A model generated the notes under the pieces. That model worked only from the letters and a program-made list of their open reading frames with translations, did no database searches and was not told where the DNA came from. The position numbers and the translations under genes are program-made. Shown here in pieces: positions 33,433 through 43,017 of a stretch of DNA of 64,000 nt. The first letter of the stretch is position 1. Each line of letters opens with the position of its first letter. The DNA comes from Coenobita brevimanus. Lineage: Eukaryota; Arthropoda; Malacostraca; Decapoda; Coenobitidae. The stretch covers positions 37,583,104-37,647,103 of the forward strand of contig CM064715.1 of the NCBI GenBank assembly GCA_032717465.1, given 5' to 3'.

Positions 33433-36400
33433 TACCCCCTGGGGGTAGGGGGGTTTTTCAAGACTACTCCCCCAGTATCCCTGCTTGTCGTAAAAGGCGA
33501 CAAAAAGGGTTGGCGGAGGGTTAGTGCCTCTCCCCGGAAAACAACTAACTAAAAAAACAAACAATAAGCCTCGGACAAGGACTGACCAAACGATGACGAC
33601 CAAGGACTGGACAAAGGACATGATTATCGGAACATGGAATGTAAGGGGAGCGAATGATGACGTGAAAGAGAGAGAGATTGTCCAGGTGCTTGAGGGTGCG
33701 AAAGTGGATGTATGTAGAATAATTGAAACAAAATGGAGAGGAGAAAGTGTGAGAGAATGGGAGTATGGATGGGGTATATGTGCAGGAGTAGATGAGAATG
33801 AGAGGGCAAAGGAAGGAGTATGTATAATCGTGAGTAAAAGATGGAAGAGGAGCATAAGACAGTATGGATCAGTTGGGTCTAGGATTGTGTAGGTAAAGTT
33901 GAAAGTTGGAATACAAATGTGGGCGATTGTGTGTGTGTATGCACCAACGCAAGATCGTGCTAGAAGAGTGAGAGAAGAGTTCTGGACAAATGTAGAAGTG
34001 TGCATGGAAAAGTTTGGAAGGAATGAGAGAGTGTTTTTGAGTGGTGATATGAATGGTAAAGTTGGGAATGTGAAGGTGGATGGAATAGCTGGTGAGTGGG
34101 GTGCGCCTGCTGAGATAGATGAGAATGGGAGTGCGTTAGTGGACATTTGTGCTGGGAGGGGGTTGGTGATAGCCAATACCCTCTTCAGGCATAAAATGAT
34201 CCACAGGTATACATGGCGAGTGATGAGAAGGGTGGGTGGTGAACTGAATGAAAGGAAGGCAATGATTGATCATGTGTGTGTGGATGAAAGGATGCGAAGA
34301 TGTGTAATGGATGCAAGAGTTTATAGAGGATGGGGGAGTGGACTTTCTGACCACTACTTGGTGGTGGCCAGAATTAGATTTCAAGTAAGATGGAGGAATA
34401 GAAGAATGGAAAGACGAGAGGAAGGAGTAGTGGCAAGGAGAGTGGAAAGGTTAGAAGAGGATGAGAAAAAGGCAGAGTATAAGAGAGAAGTGGAAGAACG
34501 ATTAGGCAAATATGAACTGGAGCAGATGGGAGACGTGGAAGGTGTGTGTAGGATATTTACAGAAGAAATATGCGCAGCATGTGATGTGGTGTGTGGAAGG
34601 AAGAGAAGACGGAGGGGGGTGCAAGGAACAGCGTGGTGGACTGAAGAGGTGAAACAGGCTGTGGCACAAAAGAAGAAAGCATACAATGAATGGATGAGAA
34701 ATAGGGGCGTGGAAGAAGTTGAGAGGAGGAAGAGAGAGTTATATGTAGAAAGAAAGAGAGAGGTGAAAAGATTAGTAAGAGAAAGTAAGAAGAGAGTGGA
34801 TGAGGAATTTGGAAGGAATTTGAGTGTAAAGTGAAGGGACTGTAAGAAAATGTTCTGGAAAGAGGTGAAAAGAGTAAGACAGGGTGGAAGTGAAGTTAGC
34901 AGGGGAGTGAAAGATAAAAATGGTAGATTACTAGTGGAGAAGGGAGAAAAAGTGAGCAGATGGAGAGAACACTTTAAGGAATTGTTGAATGTAGAGGATG
35001 GAAGTAATGCGAGTATAAGTGGCTGGGGAATGGCTGGGAGAAGGAGGGAAGTGAGAAGACAGGAAGAAATCAGTAGGATAGAAGTTGTGGAAGCAATGAA
35101 GAAAGTTAAATCGGGGAAAGCACCCAGGTATTGATGGAGTGTGTGGTGAAATGCTGAAGCATGGGGGAGAGATAGTAGTAGAAAGGATGTGGAAGATGTG
35201 CAGATTGGCCTGGGAGGAAGGTAGAGTCCCGGATGATTGGAAGTCAGGTATAATTATTCCCTTGTACAAAGGAAAAGGGGAAAAAGAAGTGTGTGGTAAT
35301 CATAGGGGCATTTGTCTTCTTAGTATAATAGGAAAATTGTATGGTAGGATACTTATTGACAGAGTTAGAGAAAGAACAGAGAAATTAGTTGGAGAAGAAC
35401 AGGGAGGCTTTAGGAAGGGAAGGGGTTGTGTAGATCAGATATTCATTCTTAGATCTTTAGTGGAAAAGTTTCTAGAGAAGGGAAAGAAGTTGTATGTGGC
35501 TTTCATGGATTTGGAGAAAGCATATGACAGGGTGGATAGACAACGATTGTGGAAAGTGTTAAGAATATATGGAGTAGATGGGAAGTTGTTGAATGCTGTG
35601 AAGAGTATGTACGATGGTGCGAAGGCTGCAGTGCGTGTGGATGGTGAACTAAGTGAATTTTTCTCTTTGAAAGTTGGGTTGAAACAGGGATGTGTCATGT
35701 CTCCATGGTTGTTCAATTCAATCTGTTCATGGATGGGGTAATAAAAGAGGTACAAGGTAGGGTAGTGGATGTTGGAGTGGCCCTGGTGAGAGAGGATAGT
35801 GTTTGGAAACTCCCTGTACTGTTGTTTGCAGATGATACTGTGTTGTTGAGTGAAGACGAAGGGGAGCTGCAAGGCTTGGTGGATGAGTTTGGGAGAGTGT
35901 GTAAGAAACGGAATCTAAAGGTGAATGTAGGGAAGAGTAAAGTGATGGTCTTGGAAAGAGGTGAAGTCAGTGAATGTACAGCGAGGTTGGATGGTGAGGA
36001 ATTGGAAAATGTGAGTACGTTTAAGTACTTGGGTAGTGTGATGAGTAAGGATGGAGGTTTGGAGGGTGAAGTGCTTGAAAGGGTACAGCAGGGAAGAAAG
36101 GTTGCTGGTTCTTTGAAAGCAGTGATAAGAAACAGGGAAATGAGCATGGAAGTGAAAAAGTTACTACATGACAGTATTGTGATGCCAAGTCTAACGTATG
36201 GAAGTGAAGCTTGGACTTTGTTGGAAGGACACAAGTCAAGAGTGAGAGCAGTGGAAATGAGTTATTTAAGAGGAGCCTGTGGAGTCACATAGAGAGACTG
36301 GCTGACGAATGAGAATATAAAGAAGCGTTGTGGTGTTGATGTGGATGTGATAGGAAGCGTTATGAGGAACACAGAGGTGGTTTGGCCATGTGGAGAGGAT

Positions 36401-36630
36401 GGAGGGTGAAAGACTGACGAAGAGAGTGTATGTGAGTGAGGTGGAGGGGGGAAGAGGGAGGGGGAGGCCGAGGATGAGATGGAGGGATGGGGTGGAAAGG
36501 TATATGAGAGAGGGGGGTGTGAGCTGGGAGCAGGGGAGTGAAATGGCGGGGGACAGGGCGACTTGGAGGCGATTTGTTTGTGGCCACCCCAAACGGGATT
36601 GAGGCGTCTGGCAATAGATAGATAGATAGA
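33433..36630 (+). mobile_element. RTE-type LINE, full-length copy with type-A 5' leader
   Basis: A 3.2-kb element starting with the near-palindrome TACCCCCTGGGGGTA and ending gcgtctggcaatag plus GATA repeats. The 5' leader (tcgtaaaaggcgac, ggttggcggagggttagtgcc) is the same as in the copy at 43016-46194 and unlike the type-B leader at 7160. It lies precisely within the multi-copy protein pseudogene, whose frame continues on both sides with at most a few residues disturbed. No unambiguous target duplication was found. Confidence 0.92.
33593..36602 (+). pseudogene. RTE endonuclease-reverse transcriptase, six lesions
   Basis: Start at ATG 33593 (MTTKDWTKDMIIGTWNVRGAN). The endonuclease shows IGTWNVRGAN, IETKWRGES, GDMNGKVGNV and SDHYLVVARI. 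RT shows IIIPLYKGKGEKEVCGNHRG, FMDLEKAYDRVDRQ, GLKQGCVMSPWLFN and LLFADDTVLLS (about 35823). The C-terminus has FGHVERM and RPRMRWRDGVERY. Lesions: TAG at 33890, TGA at 34832, frameshifts near 35129, 35715 and 36365, and TAG at 36290. Over the family the protein would be about 1000 residues with no RNase H domain, as is normal for RTE. Confidence 0.9.
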
Positions 36631-37270
36631 AATATCTTTCGTTCATTCCATGGGCATTTGCAACTGGAACTGAAGAAAATTCATTTCCATTATGGAGAAG
36701 GACTGCTTTCAGTGCATTCTTCCCAGAATCTATGAACAACCGTCATTCTCCAGTTTGATAAGGACGAGACTTACAAAGGTGTTGCATTAACGATACACCA
36801 TAAAAGTAACAAAGCATGTCATCCATCTTGAAGTACTTTGAGAGCTTTTCTTGTCTATGATGGAAGGTGGTGGTACAAACTCCATCTTATAAGGTCATGT
36901 AGCTTTACCTGACTGATGCGGCGTGGCTCCTTGCTCTCTATATCTTCTTGAAAGTCGGCATCCATGCAACACTCCTCCTCACTAGATTCTGATTCACTTG
37001 TGATACTTAATGGAGGATCTGGAACTTGAAGCTCAGTGTTATGGGATGCTTGCCTTAGAGGAGAAGGTACGTCAGGATACCGGGTCTTGGACCGAGTTTT
37101 CATTCAAAACCCATTGGTGTTAAAGAGGCAAAAGTAGCAGTCAGGACAGTGATCATTTGGTTCGAGCCAAGCCATTGGTACAGTGAAAGGCATACTTGAA
37201 TTCCGTTTACCATACATCCATTCATTCACGGGGTTTACACAGACGTGCATGCCATATGGGGTGCCTACAT

Positions 37271-37764
37271 CTTGTCTTGATTACCAAGAGGATATTTGAA
37301 GTAGTGTTTCTATTCACTTTTAACATTCCTTGTAATTGGTTTCTTCAGGATTTCAGGTGTAAGAAGCTTGCAGAGGTAACAGAAAGAGTAAGATGCATTC
37401 ATACATTTACCTCCATATCAACACAGATCAAGGCATGTAATAACAGAGAAAATCTGAAATGGAATAAAAGTAAATATAAGATTACCATTGCATGCATTGG
37501 TGTCAAAAAAAAAAAAAAAAAATCAACTGCTTGATCGTGGGAAAATTTTACCCGACTTTCGGTTGTGACTGATTCACTTTGAGCTGCTAAATATCTTGTG
37601 ATTCAGGTACAAAACTGAAGCTAATATAACCTCCACAATGACTAGCTGAATGTAACTTTACATGGTATATCTATCTCCATGATATGAGTCGAGTTGGATT
37701 TTCCAACATACGAGCAGATTTTCCTATGGTATAATGGTTTTTCGAAAACTGGACGTGCTGGAGC
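37271..37764. other. unassigned AT-rich DNA
   Basis: Contains an A18 run at about 37507-37523. No coding similarity or repeat boundary recognised; the left part may belong to the multi-copy protein pseudogene. Confidence 0.4.
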
Positions 37765-37945
37765 AAGAGGTTGACTGACTGGACACCAAGAGATTGTAAG
37801 CGTAGCGGAGAAAGGCCAGACAGGAGGCGGAGAGATGAGATAGAAAAATTTGCAGGGGAAAAAGTGGCAAAGATTGGCTCAGTCAAGGAATTTGTGGAGA
37901 AGGTTGGGGGAGGCCTTTCTTACAGCAGTGGACTTGTAATGGCTG

Positions 37946-37947
<2 letters not shown>
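37765..37947 (+). mobile_element. BovB/RTE-like LINE, 3' terminal fragment
   Basis: Encodes, with frame breaks, DEIEKFAGEKVAKIGSVKEF and a GGGLSYSSGL tail. This corresponds to the common RTE C-terminus of the type RW(R/K)D(E/D)I.KFAGK.W..LAQ......LGEAF.QQW. It is a different lineage from the GATA-tailed RTEs. It ends directly in a (TA)n tract, its likely 3' tail. Confidence 0.65.

Positions 37948-37997
<50 letters not shown>
37948..37997. repeat. (TA)n microsatellite
   Basis: Pure TA run directly after the RTE 3' end. Confidence 0.95.
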
Positions 37998-38000
<3 letters not shown>

Positions 38001-38044
38001 GACAAATTGCTAAGAAATTCTTTAGTGCAATTATCTTCTAAATT

Positions 38045-38590
38045 ATGTACTAGCAGGGGTACCCGGCGTTACCCGGGCCAAAAAGGCAAACACTCAAATC
38101 CTGTTTGTTCTGGTTCAGTCTTTCTTTCTACTTCAGAAAGATGATGTACCTCTTATGCTTTTGAAGGGGGAATATAGAGGTCCATGACCTTTCTATTTCA
38201 GCTTTTGCAGACTAAGGCCCAGTATTTGTGCGCACTTGTTTACTATTACCGGTGACCTCAGATGACCTCCAACTGGTGACTTCCAAATGACCTCAGAGGT
38301 CAACCTCACATTGCCTATGTCCGAACTCGAGGTCATTTGCGTCTCCATGCCAACAATTGGGCAGCTGGGTCCTCTCATTCATTCGAGCGTGTATTACCGG
38401 TGACCTCAAATGACCTCCGACCAGTGACTTCAAATGACCTCGGAGGCCAACCTCACATAGCCAGTGTCTGAACTGGAAGTCATGTGAGTCTCCATTTCAA
38501 AAATTGGGCTGCAGACGTACCCGGCATTGCCCGAGCCAAAAAGGAGAACACTGCGGTGACCTCAAATGACCCAGATCTGAATTTTGACCC
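38045..38590. repeat. repeat with duplicated GTACCCGGC(G/A)TT(A/G)CCCG and TGACCTC array
   Basis: The block ggggtacccggcgttacccg followed by gggccaaaaagg (about 38055) recurs as acgtacccggcattgcccgagccaaaaagg (about 38517). Between them a roughly 105-bp unit (accggtgacctca(g/a)atgacc, then a ggtcaacctcac centre and an aa(t/c)aattgggc end) is repeated at about 38249 and 38397. About ten TGACCT/AGGTCA half sites fall in 320 bases. No coding frame. Confidence 0.65.
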
Positions 38591-38695
38591 CCCCTTAAAC
38601 AATCCTTGGGTCACCCTGATTTAGAATATAAATGGGTCTGGGGATCTCAGATTCTTGGTTTTGGCGTGACGCAAGGACAAACAAACAACACGGCT

Positions 38696-38697
<2 letters not shown>

Positions 38698-38743
<46 letters not shown>
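38698..38743. repeat. (TA)n microsatellite
   Basis: Pure TA run ending exactly where an RTE 3' fragment begins. Confidence 0.95.
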
Positions 38744-38746
<3 letters not shown>

Positions 38747-38852
38747 GGAGGGGGGGGTGAGTTGGGGGGAGGGGAGTCAAATGGTGGGTGACAGAGTGAC
38801 TTGGAAGCGATTTGTCTGCGGCCACCCTTTGCGGGATTAGGGCGTCGGGCTA
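38744..38852 (+). mobile_element. RTE-type LINE, 109-bp 3' terminal fragment between (TA)n tracts
   Basis: Matches the last roughly 110 bases of the GATA-tailed RTE family (gatttgtctgcggccaccc, gcgggattagggcgtcgggc), with the poly-G-rich stretch expanded. It is bounded on both sides by long (TA)n, so an extreme 5' truncation into, or growth of, a TA tract. Confidence 0.8.
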
Positions 38853-39077
<225 letters not shown>

Positions 39078-42000
39078 TTCTATGCGAGGAAGAAGGAACC
39101 AAAGGTCATGAGCCCGCAGTAACAGTTCCCTCCAAGAGAAAAACAAAATACAATAGAGAGCCAAATTCAAGATCCGATCATTTTGAGATGCCTGGACACA
39201 CTGCGTTTGAAAGACTGGAGATCATAGGCAGCAGGAAATACAGACAGAGGGAGACAGTTCCAGAGCTGACCTGTTGCATAAATGAAAGACTGGGAGTAAC
39301 GGTTAACTCTTGCATTAGAGAGTTGGACAGAAAAGGGATGAGAGTTTGCTGCCAGACGGGTGCTACATGCCCGTCGTAGAGGTGGAGGAATGCAAGCAGA
39401 CAGTTCAGAGGAGCAGTGACCATTAAAGTAGCGATAGAAAAGAGATAAAGATGCAACAGTGCGGTGAAGAGACAGAGGTTGAAGGGAGTCAGTAAGAGGA
39501 GGAGAGTTAATGAGATGAAAAGCCTTTGACTCCACCCTATTGAGAAAAGCTGTATGTGGGGAGCATCCCCACACATGAGAGTTGTACTCCACACAGGGGC
39601 AGATAAAACCCCTGTATAGAGTCAACAATTGTGCAGGGGTAAAGAAAGAGCGGAGTCGGCTTAGCACACCCAATCTCTTGGAATCAGATTTTGCAAGAGA
39701 TGTAATATGATCTTTCCAAGATAAGTCCCGAGTAAATGAAACCCCAAGCATGTTCAAGGATGATGCAGGATTAAGCTGAATATATTAAACATTAGTGAGT
39801 ATACCTGTGGAAGATTTTGTCGGGTTGATAGGTGTAAGAACTGAGTCTTAGATGCATTAAAAACAACCATATTATTTTTACCCTAGTCAGAGATACCAGC
39901 CAAGTCAGACATTAGGTGTGCCATAGCCTCATCCCTTGTTTGTTGAAGTAACTGTTGAGATGGGCGTTGTGGGAACCGAATGGAAAGGTGAAGGGTGGAG
40001 TCATCAGCGTATGAGTGGATAGGGTTAGATGTACAGCTTAGAAGATCATTGATGAATAAAAGGAAGTAGTTGGTGATAGGACAGAGCCCTGAGGAACACC
40101 ACTGTTGATAGATCTAGGAGAAGAACGATGGCCATCTACAACAACGGCTATAGAACGACCAGAAAGGAAGCTAGCGATTAAGGCACAGATAGAAGGATAG
40201 AAACCGTAGGAGGGCAGTTTGGAAATTAAAGATTTATGCCAGACTCGATCGAAAGCCTTTGAGATGTCAAGTGCAATGGCAAAGCTTTCGCCAAAGTCCC
40301 GAAAGGAGGATGACCAGGACGCTGAAAGGTAGGTGAGGAGATCGCAAGTGGAGCGTCCCTAACGGAACCCGTACTGACGATCGGAAAGAAGGTTGTGATA
40401 GGAAAGATGCCTTAAAATTTTTCTATTGAGAATTGACTCGAAAACTTTTGAAATACAGGACGTTAAAGCAATTGGACGATAGTAGGAGGGTTGGGAGTGG
40501 TCACCCTTCTTTGGGACTGGCTGAATGAGAGCAAACTTCCAGCAAGAAGGAAAGGTATAAGTTGACAGACAAAGGCGAAAGAATTTGCCTAGGCAGGGTG
40601 TAAGCACAGAAGCACAGTTCTTGAGAACAACAGGAGGGACCCCATCAGGCCCATATGCCTTGTTAGTACTGAGGCCAGTGATGGCAGAAAATACATCAAC
40701 TGAAGAAATTTTAATGTCAGCCATGAGGAAGTCAGAGTGGGGTAGTGATGGAGGAACAGCACCGGAATCGTCTAAGGTGGAATTGGAGGAGAAAGTCTAT
40801 GCAAAGAGATCTGCTTTATCAGTAGAAGAAACAGCTACAGAACCATCAGAGTAGAAAAGAGGAGGGAAGGATGATGAGGTAAAGTTGTTAGAAAGATTTT
40901 TGGCAAGGTGCCAGAAGAAGCGGGAAGAATTCGAGTTGGAGAGTTGAGAGCATTTAGTATGGATGAAATTATTTTTAGTAGAGCGAAGAACAGCCTTAGC
41001 ACGATTCCGGGAAGAAACGTAAAGATGATGTGATTCAGGGGTGGGTTGGCTCCAGTACCTATTGTAGGCTCTCTCCTTGTTGCGCACAGCATTAGAACAA
41101 GCATGATTAAACCAAGGCTTTCTTGCGTTAGTCAAAGGATATGAGAAAGGAATGTATGCTTCCATGCCCAAGAGAATAACCTCCGTAATACGCAAGGCAC
41201 ACTCAGATGGCTCCCGGCCATGGAAGCAATAATTATTCCAGGGAAAATCAAAGAAGCACTGCCAGAGGGCCTCCCAGTCCGCGGCTCCAAAATGCCACAG
41301 ACGACGTTTCCCTGGAGGGTCCACAGGCCGTACCGGAGTGATAGGACAGGTTAAGGTAATAAGTTTGTGATCGGAGGAGCCCAACGAAGAGAAAAGATTA
41401 ACAGAGTAAGCAGAAGGATTAGTTGTGAGGAAGAGGTCAAGTATGTTGGAGCTCTCTCCAAGGCGGTCAGGGATTCGGGTAGGGTGCTGTACAAGCTGCT
41501 CTAGGTCATTAAGGATACCAAACATGTAGGCTTGTTCACCAGGTGGATCCGTGAAAGGAGAGGAGAGCCAAAGGTGGTGGTGAACATTGAAATCTCCTAG
41601 AATGGAGATTTCAGAGAAAGGAGAAATAGATAGAATGTGTTCCATCGTAGAAGTAATATAGTTGAAGAATATTTGATAGTCAGTAGAATTAGGGGATAAG
41701 TAAACAGCACAGATATATTTAGTCAGAGAATGACAGGAAAGCCGAAGCCAGAGTATAGAGATTTCAGAAGAATCAAGTTCAGGAACACGAGAGCAAGATA
41801 AGTCGTTGCGTATATATACACAACAGCCACCTTTGGCTTTAAAATGAGTATAGAGAAAGTAGGAGGATACAGAAAAGGGTTTGCTGTCAGTTGCCTCAGA
41901 CAGCTGTGTCTCCGTTAGAAAAAGAAGGTGAGGTTTAGAGGAGGAGAGGTGGTGCTCAACAGAGTGAAAGTTAGAGGAAAGGCTGCGAATGTTGCAAAAA

Positions 42001-42387
42001 TGAAGAAGAAGAGAGTCAGACAGTGGTTCCAGGCACCTCGAGTCGTCACCGGGAGAGGGGCGGATGGTGGGGGCATTTATGGTCCCCCCCCCCTGGGGAC
42101 TCCGAGGCTTGGTGATGAGACGCCATTTTAGTTGAATTTTGAATAGGAAGTGTAGTGTGTACTGTGCATTTAGTTTGGTGTAGATAGTTAAAGAAATTTG
42201 TACTGGAGAGCATGCTGGCCTACTCTCTGTGTAACTGAGACACTGAAAAAGTTCAGCAAAGGGCGATGGTCAGGAACTAGTCCTGAGGGCTGATGAAACG
42301 GGAGCTCCAGCACTCCCTGTCATCAGCTTTCTATCCACCTCGGGAGTACTGCCCTGCTCGACTGGTGCTACAGTCTACTCCTCTCAA
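39078..42387 (-). mobile_element. CR1/jockey-group LINE, near full length
   Basis: About 3.3 kb on the minus strand: 5' leader (42387-42130), endonuclease, RT, C-terminal region, and a 3' end ctcgcatagaaa leading straight into (TA)n. A fragment of the same family's 3' end lies at 48575-48802. The left and right ends both abut (TA)n tracts (38853-39077, 42388-42412). I place it in the CR1-like group from its NIRSL endonuclease start and RT motifs; finer assignment needs a tree. Confidence 0.82.
39167..42010 (-). pseudogene. CR1-like endonuclease-reverse transcriptase, few lesions
   Basis: Endonuclease begins [20 protein letters not shown] (about 42005), [10 protein letters not shown], then [15 protein letters not shown] and [11 protein letters not shown]. 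The linker has [91 protein letters not shown], catalytic HSYADDSTLHLS (about 40010), then LGVSFTRDLSWKDHI and RLRSFFTPAQLLTLYRGFI. Lesions: TAG at about 40797, TAG at about 40361, and frameshifts near 40060 and 39770. The product would copy the LINE transcript at a nicked target; this copy is disabled but comparatively young. Confidence 0.85.
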
Positions 42388-42414
42388 TATATATATATAT
42401 ATATATATATATAC
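42388..42414. repeat. (TA)n microsatellite
   Basis: Short TA run between the 5' end of the CR1-like LINE and a SINE-like composite. Confidence 0.95.
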
Positions 42415-42947
42415 AAAACATGTATGTGGTAGGTTGGGGCACTCACCATCCTCTCACTCGATGTAGTGCTGCTCTCGGGTATCTGCCCTTTCCTCTCCTC
42501 TCCTCTCTCCATTCCGTCCTTCCTCTTCTGTCTTTCTTTACTTCATTCTTTCCTCGTCCTTCTGCCTACGGGTGACTTTACACTCCTTTTGTCTTTCTTT
42601 CTTTTATTCTTTCCTCTTCCTTCTGACTGTGGGTGACTCTACAGTGAGTGAGAAGCCTAATGGTTTCCTGTACACCAGGAAACCATTTACTACGCTGGGT
42701 GGTAACCATATAACCAATTTATGGCACGTGATGGTTTAGTGGGTAATTCAGCACTAGAATCAGATTGAGCCGGTGAAGGTTTATATCCAAGGGGTGTTGG
42801 GGTTTATTGCTCACCTAATGGCACTCAGGTATGAATGAGGCTGGTCACTCTCATATCAAATGTCAGGACCAACATGCCTAGCCCCGGGCTTCTACGCTCC
42901 TCATGGGGCAACGTAGAATTGGATGATGGATGGATGGATGGATGGAT

Positions 42948-42949
<2 letters not shown>
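42415..42949 (+). mobile_element. SINE-like composite: RTE type-B leader joined to a tRNA-like unit, GGAT tail
   Basis: The first roughly 300 bases match the RTE type-B leader (gtggtaggttggggcactcacc, cgatgtagtgctgc, cctaatggtttcctg, gggtggtaaccatataacc). It then changes to a tRNA-like segment with A-box-like tggtttagtgg (42732-42742) and B-box-like ggtttatatcc (42778-42788). A body containing tgcctagccccgggcttctac follows, with a (GGAT)n tail at 42923-42949. Either a chimeric retroposon or two insertions side by side; the B box is degenerate. Confidence 0.55.

Positions 42950-43015
<66 letters not shown>
42950..43015. repeat. (TA)n microsatellite
   Basis: Pure TA run between the GGAT tail of the composite and the 3' end of the RTE copy. 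Confidence 0.95.

Positions 43016-43017
<2 letters not shown>

Larger units (their letters stand above)
32580..37270 (-). pseudogene. uncharacterised multi-copy arthropod protein, split by an RTE insertion
   Basis: Before the insertion (37270-36631, minus) the sequence reads VNEWMYGKRNSSMPFTVPMA, WLEPNDHCPDCYFC (a CPDCYFC cluster), RQASHNTELQVPDPP and FIDSGKNALKAVLLHNGNEF. After it (33432-32580): IDYKKHQRSTCGDLKVIFLL, LVDPRKVFLPPLHLKLG-like residues, KAVVFNGPQIRLILNDQDFV, NFRASNYEELVDKMWNSYYA and LGNVSDEHGKRFRHE. This is a conserved order I associate with an uncharacterised, highly repeated protein family in arthropods and cnidarians (from memory, unverified). Stops and frameshifts occur throughout. 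Function unknown; probably carried by a transposon. Confidence 0.65.
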
